64,000 bases of DNA from JALHST01 sp963798435 (GTDB taxonomy: Bacteria; Bacteroidota; Bacteroidia; Flavobacteriales; Flavobacteriaceae): assembly GCA_963798435.1 (NCBI GenBank), contig CAWCTF010000006.1, positions 124,001 through 188,000 on the forward strand, given 5' to 3'. Below are positions 51,075 through 59,038 of the stretch, in pieces. Each line of letters opens with the position of its first letter. Position 1 is the first letter of the stretch. The notes beneath the pieces were generated by a model. The model was not told the DNA's origin. It saw only the letters and a list, made by a program, of their open reading frames with translations, and did no database searches. The position numbers were made by a program, and so were the translations under genes.

Positions 51075-52319
51075 TCAATTGCTAATATTTCGTGAGTTGG
51101 CACTGCCAACTCCTATGACACTGTCATAGAGGTCGCCAAAATTTCGGTAGTAGACCAAGATGAGGTAATTGTTTTCAGTAAAATGAAAATTTCCACTTAT
51201 GCTGTTTAGGTCGACCTGCCCAGTATCTTTCTTTATAACATATTTGTAGTTATAGAAACCCTGTTTGAGTTCTATCGTAGCTTCCATCATGCCGTTATCC
51301 TCATTATACGACATTTTGTTTTGATCGGTAAGGGCGTAATTGTTATACTTTCCAAAAATGTACACATCATTCAGCCCAATAACATCGGTATATGGAATGC
51401 TGAAATGTACATTCGAGTATTCAGCTTCACGCGAACTGTCATCTCCTTGTAAGGTGCGAATCACAAAGTCACCATTAATATCCGGATAATAAGTATAGGG
51501 TCGTTCCGCTTGATAGAAATCGGGGAATAAATAATGCTCATAGAGATCTGAGAGTTCAATATGCGATATGGCCGCAGTCGGCGCCCGCAAATCTTTGGTG
51601 TCGAAGTTGAAGAATTCATTGCCACCAAAGAAGCTGGTTTCCTTGTCATATTTATAGACCAGTTCGGTACCCAATGTAAATTGCGGAGGTATATTAAATA
51701 GGGCTGATGGCCAGTAATAATTTTGAAGGATGGCGACCTTGACCTCGTTTTTCGGATTTACAACCCGAAAATTCCCGGTATTAATGCTGAATTGAACTAC
51801 CTGCTTTTCGTTTAAAAATTCGAAATCACGCGTACGTTTGATTGTGGCGCCGATTTTTACCAAGTCTGAATACACCACAAATCGTCTCGAAAATTGTAGT
51901 TCATCACCATCATTATAGATTTCCAAAAGATAATTGCCGGTTACTTTTAATCGAACATTCTCATTGGGAAGTGTCAATCGATAATTTGAATAGGGTTGTA
52001 AGGTGTTATAGCTGTTTTGGTAATCTGTAATACGCTGATTATCGATCCCTGACAAAAATTGCGACTTCAACAATTGTGAGGGCGTCCAATCATAATTGCA
52101 GTGCACGATTTTGTAATAATAGTCTTGCTCGTTGGCCAAAAGGTCATCAAATTCCAAGTACATGGTTTCCCCTAATTGTACAATGGGAAATTGATCTTCC
52201 GTGGGGCCCTTAAAGATGATCGATTTGATATTTTCCGGGGGATCGACCTCCTCCTGTACTTGGCCAAAAAGGGTCGGGGCAATGAGCAGAAAAAGTAATT
52301 GTTTAATATTCAGGCGCAT
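51075..52319 (-). CDS. Type IX secretion system plug protein (DUF5103)
   Basis: A 414-residue exported protein with a signal peptide (MRLNIKQLLFLLIAPTLFGQ). It has the DUF5103 pattern: YYYKIVHCNYDWTPSQLL, then RFVVYSDLVKIGATIKRT, then the C-terminal YFYRN-like LVYYRNFGDLYDSVIGVGSAN. The family member of Flavobacterium johnsoniae was found as the plug that closes the periplasm-to-outside channel of the SprA translocon when PorV is absent. With PorT at 38622 it shows that this organism has a type IX system. Confidence 0.85.
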   Translation of the reverse strand: MRLNIKQLLFLLIAPTLFGQVQEEVDPPENIKSIIFKGPTEDQFPIVQLGETMYLEFDDLLANEQDYYYKIVHCNYDWTPSQLLKSQFLSGIDNQRITDYQNSYNTLQPYSNYRLTLPNENVRLKVTGNYLLEIYNDGDELQFSRRFVVYSDLVKIGATIKRTRDFEFLNEKQVVQFSINTGNFRVVNPKNEVKVAILQNYYWPSALFNIPPQFTLGTELVYKYDKETSFFGGNEFFNFDTKDLRAPTAAISHIELSDLYEHYLFPDFYQAERPYTYYPDINGDFVIRTLQGDDSSREAEYSNVHFSIPYTDVIGLNDVYIFGKYNNYALTDQNKMSYNEDNGMMEATIELKQGFYNYKYVIKKDTGQVDLNSISGNFHFTENNYLILVYYRNFGDLYDSVIGVGSANSRNISN

Positions 52320-52339
52320 GTGTGCATTGTATTATAGGG

Positions 52340-52347
52340 CAAAGTTA
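52340..52347 (-). promoter_or_regulatory. Minus-7 promoter element of the plug gene
   Basis: The minus strand reads TAACTTTG followed by CC, a full TAnnTTTG match 21 bases before the ATG. Confidence 0.5.
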
Positions 52348-52371
52348 AACAAAAAGCGACCCTAAAAAATT

Positions 52372-52383
52372 TACATCGATGTA
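52372..52383. promoter_or_regulatory. 12-bp palindrome between the plug gene and nqrA
   Basis: TACATCGATGTA is a perfect palindrome midway in the divergent interval, about 25 bases upstream of the plug-gene minus-7 element and 48 bases upstream of the nqrA one. It could be a dimeric regulator site; nothing else supports this. Confidence 0.3.
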
Positions 52384-52430
52384 TGGTCCAAATTTATGGG
52401 CAATAATTATGAAAACTTTCTTTTAAGTAC

Positions 52431-52438
52431 TACTTTTG
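52431..52438 (+). promoter_or_regulatory. Minus-7 element of the nqr operon
   Basis: TACTTTTG is a full TAnnTTTG match 35 bases before the nqrA ATG. No TTG was found at the usual minus-33 distance. Confidence 0.45.
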
Positions 52439-52472
52439 ATCCAACTTTTGTTAACCTAAGTTCAACCAGAAT

Positions 52473-53828
52473 ATGTCAAAAGACATCCGGATCAAAAAGG
52501 GTTTGAATATCAACCTTGTCGGTGCCGCAGAACACGAAACTTCCAAAGCCGTATTAAGCAATGTTTACGCAATCGATCTGAACGATTTTTACGGAATAAC
52601 ACCTAAATTATTACTTAAACAGGGTGCCGAAACCAAAGCGGGCGAAGCAATTTTTTTCAATAAGAATAAGGCGGACATGCTGTTCGTTTCGCCGGTTAGT
52701 GGAGAAATCGTGGAAATTGAAAGAGGTGCTCGGCGAAAAATCCTAAGCATAAAGATATTGGCCGATAAATCGCAGGAAAACTTCGTAAAACACAACCTTT
52801 TAGACGTTCAAAAAGCCGCTGCGCAGGAAATAAAAGGCTATTTGTTAAAAGGGGGGTGTTGGCCTTTTATTAAACAACGGCCCTATGATGTAATCGCAGA
52901 TCCCGATGCAATTCCCAAGGCCCTATTCATTTCGGGGTATAATACAGCTCCTTTGGCGGCTGATTTAGACTATGTCTTACGGGGTAAGGAAAAGGAATTG
53001 CAGGCAGCTTGCACCGCCTTGGGAAAATTGACCCCGGGCAAGGTGCATGTAGCGGTCGGAAAATCGTCTACTTCGCCCTTTTCGGGTTTAACGGGCATCG
53101 AATTACACAAAGTTTCCGGGCCACATCCTGCCGGATTGGTAGGAACCCACATAAATAAAATCGATCCGATCAATAAAGGTGAAATCGTTTGGACCATTAC
53201 ACCTCAAGATATGGTCATCATTGGCGAATTCTTATTGACAGGCCGATTCAATGCCGAACGTCTTGTTGCACTCGCAGGTTCTTCAGTTAAAAAACCCAGA
53301 TACTACCTTACCAAAATCGGCGCTGAAATTTCTACCTTTTTATATGCCAGTGGGGTAAATACACAAAAATTCAGGGTTATCAACGGCAATGTCCTTACCG
53401 GTAAAAAGTCAAAACAAGATGGCCATCTAGGATATTATAATACGACGGTTACTTGTATACCCGAAGGGGACGACTATGAATTTTTCGGATGGAACAAACC
53501 CGTTTTCAACAAAATTTCTGCTACCCGTGCACTTACCTTCTCTTGGTTGCAACCAAAAAAGAAATATGACCTGACGACCAACACAAACGGGGAACATCGG
53601 GCATTCGTGGTTACGGGAATGTATGAGGAGGTATTCCCAATGGATATTTATCCCATGCAATTATTAAAGGCATGTATGATCAAGGATTTGGATGAGATGG
53701 AGCAATTGGGGCTCTATGAAGTTGCTCCCGAAGATTTCTCCCTGACCGAATTTGTCTGTATATCCAAACAGCCCCATCAGCAGATTATACGGGAAGGATT
53801 AGATCTGTTACAAAAAGAAATAGGATAA
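52473..53828 (+). CDS. nqrA: Na+-translocating NADH:quinone reductase subunit A
   Basis: A 451-residue subunit A of the six-subunit sodium-pumping NADH:quinone oxidoreductase, the peripheral part that contributes to quinone binding. The N-terminus (IRIKKGLNINLVGAAE), LFVSPVSGEIVEIERGARR, and HPAGLVGTHI with KIDPI match the family. Length is normal (about 446). nqrB starts one base after its stop. The electron acceptor here is expected to be menaquinone. Confidence 0.96.
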   Translation: MSKDIRIKKGLNINLVGAAEHETSKAVLSNVYAIDLNDFYGITPKLLLKQGAETKAGEAIFFNKNKADMLFVSPVSGEIVEIERGARRKILSIKILADKSQENFVKHNLLDVQKAAAQEIKGYLLKGGCWPFIKQRPYDVIADPDAIPKALFISGYNTAPLAADLDYVLRGKEKELQAACTALGKLTPGKVHVAVGKSSTSPFSGLTGIELHKVSGPHPAGLVGTHINKIDPINKGEIVWTITPQDMVIIGEFLLTGRFNAERLVALAGSSVKKPRYYLTKIGAEISTFLYASGVNTQKFRVINGNVLTGKKSKQDGHLGYYNTTVTCIPEGDDYEFFGWNKPVFNKISATRALTFSWLQPKKKYDLTTNTNGEHRAFVVTGMYEEVFPMDIYPMQLLKACMIKDLDEMEQLGLYEVAPEDFSLTEFVCISKQPHQQIIREGLDLLQKEIG

Positions 53829-53829
53829 A

Positions 53830-55113
53830 ATGAGCGAAAAACGATTGACCTTTAAGAAAAGGATGCACATTTTAAAGCATCACTATCGGGACAAAAAAAT
53901 GGCACCTGCCTTTAATGCGATCCATACGTTTTTGTTTACCCCCGATGAGACTACCCATTCAGGTTCCCACATACGCGCCGCAGACGACCTAAAACGAACG
54001 ATGAATACGGTCATTATGGCCCTTGTGCCAGTACTGATCTTTTCGATGTTCAATGCTGGTTATCAACATTATGCGGCCATTGATGCAGCCAATGGGATTA
54101 TTCGTAAAGTATCCCTGTTCGATAACTTTCTTACTTGGGACAATTTTTACATTGGCCTGATCAAGGTCGTTCCCTTAGTGATAGTTTCCTATGGTGTAGG
54201 GTTATTGGTCGAGTTTATCTTTGCGGTCATTAAAGGCCATGAAGTAGAAGAGGGCTATCTGGTGACCGGAATGCTCGTTCCCTTGATCCTACCCATCGAT
54301 ACCCCCTTATGGATGGTCGCTGTTGCCGTTGTTTTCGGCGTAGTTATCGGCAAGGAGGTTTTTGGGGGCACCGGCATGAATATATTGAATCCGGCCCTAA
54401 CGATCCGCGCCTTTTTATTCTTCGCCTATCCTACTTGGATGAGTGGTGACAAAGTATGGGTTCATGGAGCAGTCGAAAGTGCGGGAGGGGCCGATGCCAT
54501 TTCCGGTGAGACCATTCTTGGAAGTTTGGCACAAGGTCACGGCAGTAATATCACCTATTCCATATCCGATATGTTTTTTGGGTTTATACCCGGATCCATA
54601 GGAGAAACGTCCACTTTTTTAATTTTACTGGGCGGCCTCTTTTTGATCTATAGTAAAATTGCCAGTTGGCGCATCATGGTAAGTGCCGTTATCGGTGCCT
54701 TGGTCATGGGCTTTCTATTCAATCAAATCGTAAACATCGGATGGATTACCGATACCAGCAAATTCTATGGTCTTATGAGTTTTCCTTTTTGGGAACATCT
54801 GTTGGTAGGTGGTTTGGCATTCGGAATCGTCTATATGGCAACGGATCCCGTGACGGGCTCCCAGACCAATCGAGGCAAATGGATTTATGGGTTTTTTATA
54901 GGTTTTATGTCGGTCATGATCAGGGTATTCAACCCTGCGTATCCCGAAGGTGTTTTCTTGGCCATTCTCTTAATGAATGTTTTTGCGCCGACTATTGACC
55001 ATTATGTTATCCGTGGAAATATTAAACGAAGATTGAAACGTTTCAAAAACGCGACGTTATTTTCAAAGGACGCAGAAAATGAAACGGAGAAACTTAAAGC
55101 AGAAACGGTTTAG
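53830..55113 (+). CDS. nqrB: Na+-translocating NADH:quinone reductase subunit B
   Basis: A 427-residue membrane subunit with about ten helices that carries covalent FMN and forms the main sodium path. The flavinylation site DAISGET at residues 222-228 would be modified on Thr228; it differs from the SGAT form by Glu for Ala. GTGMNILNPALTIRAFLFF and MATDPVTGSQTNRGKW are further signatures. A basic tail (IKRRLKRFKNATLF) follows the last helix. nqrC starts two bases after the stop. Confidence 0.96.
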   Translation: MSEKRLTFKKRMHILKHHYRDKKMAPAFNAIHTFLFTPDETTHSGSHIRAADDLKRTMNTVIMALVPVLIFSMFNAGYQHYAAIDAANGIIRKVSLFDNFLTWDNFYIGLIKVVPLVIVSYGVGLLVEFIFAVIKGHEVEEGYLVTGMLVPLILPIDTPLWMVAVAVVFGVVIGKEVFGGTGMNILNPALTIRAFLFFAYPTWMSGDKVWVHGAVESAGGADAISGETILGSLAQGHGSNITYSISDMFFGFIPGSIGETSTFLILLGGLFLIYSKIASWRIMVSAVIGALVMGFLFNQIVNIGWITDTSKFYGLMSFPFWEHLLVGGLAFGIVYMATDPVTGSQTNRGKWIYGFFIGFMSVMIRVFNPAYPEGVFLAILLMNVFAPTIDHYVIRGNIKRRLKRFKNATLFSKDAENETEKLKAETV

Positions 55114-55115
55114 TT

Positions 55116-55868
55116 ATGGCTATAAATACAGATAAAAATCTTTACACCGTAGTTTTTGCAGCTGTGATGGTCGTGGTGGTAGGCGCTCTTTTGGCACTTT
55201 TTTCATCAGGCCTCAAGGATCGCATCCAGAAGAACCTAAAAATGGAAAAGCAGCAGAACATCCTGTACGCCATGGGGGTCAATGAAAATGTAGACGAGGG
55301 CAGTGTAAATTTCGTTTCGACCACGAACGTTGCACGCGATTTTAAAAAGTATATCAAGGAACAGCTCGTGTTGGAAGGCGATAAGATAACACCTGACACT
55401 ACCGCGTATATGATCGACCTAAAACAGCAGATCAGCCTTGCAAAAAAGGGGGAAACCCAAAAACTGCCCTTGCTCATCGGGGAAAAGGATGGTAAAAAAT
55501 ACTACATCATCCCGCTGTATGGTAACGGTCTGTGGGACGCGATTTGGGGCTTTATTTCCTTGGACGACAAAATGGTCGTGCAAGGCGTATACTTTGATCA
55601 TAAAGGGGAAACGCCGGGACTTGGGGCCAATATTAAACAACGCTACTTTATGGATGATTTTACTGGGGAAACCATCCTCAGTGGGGATGATTACGTTGGT
55701 GTAAAGGTCGCGAAAGGCAACAATGATCCCTTGAATAAGATCAAGGATGACAATGAGGTAGACGCATTGGCTGGGGCTACCATAACAAGTAATGGCGTGA
55801 CCGCCATGATTAAGGAACGGGTTAAATTATACAAACCCTATCTTGAAACAATAAAAGACAAAAATTAA
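55116..55868 (+). CDS. nqrC: Na+-translocating NADH:quinone reductase subunit C
   Basis: A 250-residue subunit anchored by one N-terminal helix (VVFAAVMVVVVGALLALF) with a periplasmic FMN-binding domain. The flavinylation motif DALAGAT ends at Thr222, the residue to which ApbE would attach FMN, followed by SNGVTAM. The segment GLWDAIWGFI and HKGETPGLGA are typical. nqrD starts five bases after the stop. Confidence 0.96.
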   Translation: MAINTDKNLYTVVFAAVMVVVVGALLALFSSGLKDRIQKNLKMEKQQNILYAMGVNENVDEGSVNFVSTTNVARDFKKYIKEQLVLEGDKITPDTTAYMIDLKQQISLAKKGETQKLPLLIGEKDGKKYYIIPLYGNGLWDAIWGFISLDDKMVVQGVYFDHKGETPGLGANIKQRYFMDDFTGETILSGDDYVGVKVAKGNNDPLNKIKDDNEVDALAGATITSNGVTAMIKERVKLYKPYLETIKDKN

Positions 55869-55873
55869 GATCT

Positions 55874-56521
55874 ATGGCACTTCTAAGTAAAAAGGATACG
55901 CACTTAATTACCGATCCACTTGCTGACAATAACCCGATTACCATACAGGTTTTGGGTATCTGCTCGGCCTTGGCGATTACCGCAGAACTTAAGGCCTCTA
56001 TCGTAATGGCCCTATCGGTGATGTTCGTGGTGGCCATGGGCAACACGGTGATTTCCCTAATGCGGAACATCATCCCCTCAAAAATTCGGATCATCGTTCA
56101 GTTAGTGGTGGTAGCGGCATTGGTTATTATGGTGGATCAAGTATTAAAGGCATTTGCCTTTCAACTCAGTAAAACCTTGGCCGTATTTGTCGGCTTGATC
56201 ATTACGAACTGTATTATCATGGGGCGATTCGAAGCGTTTGCACTTGCTAATGGTCCCTGGCGGTCCTTTCTTGATGGTATTGGGAATGCGGCGGGCTACG
56301 GTTTGATCCTTATCATCGTTGGGGTCATTCGGGAACTTCTTGGTTCTGGTACGTTGTTGGGATTCAAGGTTTTGGGAGATTCGGTAAAGAAGACGGGTCT
56401 GTACGCCTTTGGATATGAAAATAACGGATTTATGATCATCCCTCCGGCCGCTTTGATCGTGGTCGGCATCCTCATTTGGATCCAGCGGTCACGTAATCCG
56501 GCACTCATCGAGGAAAATTAA
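55874..56521 (+). CDS. nqrD: Na+-translocating NADH:quinone reductase subunit D
   Basis: A 215-residue integral membrane subunit with six helices, homologous to NqrE and to RnfE. Signatures are NNPITIQVLGICSALAIT near the start, IITNCIIMGRFEAFA with the Cys thought to help bind the membrane iron-sulfur site, and NAAGYGLILIIVGVIRELLGSG. nqrE follows after 19 bases. Confidence 0.96.
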   Translation: MALLSKKDTHLITDPLADNNPITIQVLGICSALAITAELKASIVMALSVMFVVAMGNTVISLMRNIIPSKIRIIVQLVVVAALVIMVDQVLKAFAFQLSKTLAVFVGLIITNCIIMGRFEAFALANGPWRSFLDGIGNAAGYGLILIIVGVIRELLGSGTLLGFKVLGDSVKKTGLYAFGYENNGFMIIPPAALIVVGILIWIQRSRNPALIEEN

Positions 56522-56540
56522 ATAGGTTAAAAAAAACGTT

Positions 56541-57305
56541 ATGTTAGAGCATATAGAATTATTTTTTAAATCGATTTTCATAGATAATATGATATTTTCG
56601 GTCTTCTTGGGGATGTGTTCCTATTTGGCCGTATCTAAAAAAGTGGCCACAGCCGTAGGGCTGGGGGCGGCGGTAATTTTTGTTCTGGCCGTTACCGTCC
56701 CCTTGAATTGGTTGTTGGATCAGTATATTTTGCGCGAAGGGGCACTGTCCTGGCTGGGCCCGGAATATGCCGATTATAATCTAGGTTTTCTATCCTTTAT
56801 TTTATTTATTGCCACGATTGCGACCATGGTGCAACTAGTGGAAATCGTCGTAGAAAAATTTTCCCCGGCACTTTATAATTCACTGGGTATCTTTTTGCCC
56901 TTGATTGCCGTTAACTGTGCAATTTTGGGAGGCTCGCTTTTTATGCAGGCACGGGATATCCAAACACTGGGACTTGCTTTCAATTATGGAATAAGTTCAG
57001 GAATAGGATGGTTCTTGGCCATCTTGGCCATCGCTGCCATTCGCGAGAAAATTAGGTATTCAAATGTACCTAAACCTTTGAGGGGTTTGGGAATTACCTT
57101 TATTATCACCGGGTTGATGGGAATCGGATTTCAGAGTTTTGGGGGCATGTTGACCGGAGGTGATGAGCCAGCACCTGCCGTCGAAACAAAAACGGCCCAA
57201 AAAACAGAAAAAGTCATTCCTCCCGCCAAGGATGCTGATAAAATAAAGAAAGAGATCGACAAAAAGGAGATTTCATATAACGACGCTATAAAAGAACAAA
57301 AATGA
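56541..57305 (+). CDS. nqrE: Na+-translocating NADH:quinone reductase subunit E with a C-terminal charged tail
   Basis: A 254-residue integral membrane subunit, homologue of RnfA. The core has IELFFKSIFIDNMIFSVF, GMCSYLAVSKKVATAVGLG and AVNCAILGGSLFMQ with the conserved Cys residues, and ends near FQSFGGMLTG. Usual NqrE is about 200 residues; this one carries about 45 extra residues, a Pro/Ala/Lys/Glu-rich tail (EPAPAVETKTAQK to NDAIKEQK) of unknown role. The stop overlaps the nqrF start by four bases (ATGA). Confidence 0.95.
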   Translation: MLEHIELFFKSIFIDNMIFSVFLGMCSYLAVSKKVATAVGLGAAVIFVLAVTVPLNWLLDQYILREGALSWLGPEYADYNLGFLSFILFIATIATMVQLVEIVVEKFSPALYNSLGIFLPLIAVNCAILGGSLFMQARDIQTLGLAFNYGISSGIGWFLAILAIAAIREKIRYSNVPKPLRGLGITFIITGLMGIGFQSFGGMLTGGDEPAPAVETKTAQKTEKVIPPAKDADKIKKEIDKKEISYNDAIKEQK

Positions 57306-58609
57306 TTTTAGCTGCAACTACCGGTGGAACTATCATGATCACCGTAATCGCCTTTATGGTCCTATTGCTATTATTGGTAGCCTTATTGCTCTTTACCAAA
57401 GAAAAATTATCGCCTTCGGGTCCGGTTACGATTACTATAAATGGAGAAAAAAAGATTCAAGTTGGTTCCGGGAGCTCGTTATTATCTACCTTGGGGAATC
57501 AAAAGATTTTTCTACCATCTGCCTGTGGTGGTGGTGGAACCTGCATTCAATGTGAATGTCATGTGCTATCTGGCGGAGGTGAGGCATTGCCCACTGAAAC
57601 ACCCCACTTTTCCAAGAAAGAATTGAATCATGGTGCCCGTTTGGCCTGTCAGGTAAAGGTTAAACAAGACATGGAGATTACGATACCCGAAGAGGTTTTC
57701 GGGATAAAGAAATGGGATGCTACCGTGGTAAGAAACTTTAATGTCGCCTCCTTTATTAAGGAATTTGTAGTTGAAATTCCCGAGGATATGGGCTACAAGG
57801 CTGGAGGCTATATTCAGATCGAAATACCCCCCTGCGAAATAAAGTATGCCGATGTTGACATTACAGCACATCCTGAGGAACATGAAACGCCGGATAAATT
57901 CAAAGCAGAATGGGATAAGTTCAATTTATGGCCTTTGGTTATGAAAAACCCAGAAACCGTTGAAAGGGCCTATTCTATGGCGTCTTATCCTGCCGAAGGG
58001 CGAGAGATTATGCTCAATGTACGTATCGCTACCCCGCCTTGGGACCGTTCGAAAAACGGTTGGATGGATGTGAATCCAGGCATAGCTTCCTCCTATATTT
58101 TTGCACAAAAACCAGGGGATAAGGTGATTATTTCAGGGCCTTACGGGGAGTTCTTTATCAACGAATCGGATTCTGAGATGCTCTATGTGGGCGGAGGGGC
58201 CGGGATGGCACCTATGCGTTCACACTTGTACCATTTATTCAAAACCCTTAAGACCAATCGTAAGGTAAGTTATTGGTATGGCGGTCGATCAAAAAGGGAA
58301 TTGTTCTACATAGACCACTTTAAAAAGTTGGAAGCAGAGTTCCCGAATTTTAATTTCTATATGGCACTCTCTGAACCATTACCAGAAGATAATTGGAAGG
58401 TTAAAGAAAGTATTGAGGCCCCAGGCGATGGTTTTGTTGGGTTTATACATAATTGCGTAATCGATAATTATTTAAGCAAGCATGAATCCCCTGAGGATAT
58501 CGAACTCTATTTTTGTGGACCTCCGTTGATGAACAAAGCGGTTCAGAAAATGGGCGAGGATTACGGTATCCCTGACGAACATATCCGCTTCGATGATTTT
58601 GGCGGTTAA
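57302..58609 (+). CDS. nqrF: Na+-translocating NADH:quinone reductase subunit F
   Basis: A 435-residue NADH-oxidising subunit. One N-terminal membrane helix is followed by a 2Fe-2S domain with Cys75, Cys81, Cys84 and Cys116 (ACGGGGTCIQCEC ... LACQV), an FAD domain with RAYSMAS, and an NADH domain with VGGGAGMAPMRSH and the end DEHIRFDDFGG. It is about 28 residues longer than the Vibrio protein, mostly through a loop near HPEEHETPDKFKAEWDKF. It is the last classical gene of the operon; a terminator follows. Confidence 0.96.
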   Translation: MILAATTGGTIMITVIAFMVLLLLLVALLLFTKEKLSPSGPVTITINGEKKIQVGSGSSLLSTLGNQKIFLPSACGGGGTCIQCECHVLSGGGEALPTETPHFSKKELNHGARLACQVKVKQDMEITIPEEVFGIKKWDATVVRNFNVASFIKEFVVEIPEDMGYKAGGYIQIEIPPCEIKYADVDITAHPEEHETPDKFKAEWDKFNLWPLVMKNPETVERAYSMASYPAEGREIMLNVRIATPPWDRSKNGWMDVNPGIASSYIFAQKPGDKVIISGPYGEFFINESDSEMLYVGGGAGMAPMRSHLYHLFKTLKTNRKVSYWYGGRSKRELFYIDHFKKLEAEFPNFNFYMALSEPLPEDNWKVKESIEAPGDGFVGFIHNCVIDNYLSKHESPEDIELYFCGPPLMNKAVQKMGEDYGIPDEHIRFDDFGG

Positions 58610-58631
58610 GAAGCCCTTTTAGGAGATTTTG

Positions 58632-58668
58632 AACCTGACAAGTCTTCTAGACCTGTCAGGTTTTTTTT
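58632..58668 (+). terminator. Terminator-like hairpin abutting the next start codon
   Basis: AACCTGACA-A-GTC pairs with GAC-C-TGTCAGGTT (58632-58644, 58650-58662, one mismatch) around loop TTCTA, followed by eight T. The ATG of the next gene is only 10 bases after the stem, so the hairpin covers the upstream region of that start and could attenuate read-through from nqrF. Confidence 0.7.
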
Positions 58669-58672
58669 GGTT

Positions 58673-59038
58673 ATGAAAGCACTGACATCACAAGAACTTC
58701 ACAATTTGGCCATGAATATTGTCGGGAGGCAACTCGAAGCTGAGGGCTATGAATTTTTAGGGGTGAATAGCAAACCTAGAAAAAATCCGCAGTTTGTTTG
58801 CTTAAAGCAAAAGCAATTGCATTTTATTGTCGTCCGGTATGTTCCCTTTCCCGAGGATCCAACGAACTATGATCCCCATCTCATGAAGAAAATAAAGGCC
58901 CATGCCGATCAGCAGGAGGCACGTACCTATTTCGCGGGCGTAGGGCTGTCAAACGCCGCAGATCGCTCGCTCCCAGTATACTTAAATGAACCTTATATTG
59001 TAGATTATAATGGACTTATCGAATTTAAGGTTGAATAG
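58673..59038 (+). CDS. Small conserved protein of the nqr-apbE locus, function unknown
   Basis: A 121-residue soluble protein, MKALTSQELHNLAMNIVGRQ at the start, with VCLKQKQLHFIVVRYVPFP and KAHADQQEARTYFAGVGLSNA further on. It has a single Cys and therefore no iron-sulfur site, and no membrane segment. In flavobacterial annotations proteins like this are sometimes labelled NqrF-like because of position only; I see no homology to NqrF. The start ATG at 58673 is preferred to a TTG six bases before it, which falls in the terminator T-run. It overlaps apbE by 29 bases, suggesting joint expression with the flavin transferase. Confidence 0.85.
   Translation: MKALTSQELHNLAMNIVGRQLEAEGYEFLGVNSKPRKNPQFVCLKQKQLHFIVVRYVPFPEDPTNYDPHLMKKIKAHADQQEARTYFAGVGLSNAADRSLPVYLNEPYIVDYNGLIEFKVE

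Noticed and set aside
50921..51109. 62-codon minus-strand frame after the plug gene
   Set aside because: It overlaps the plug-protein end in another frame and has no supporting features.
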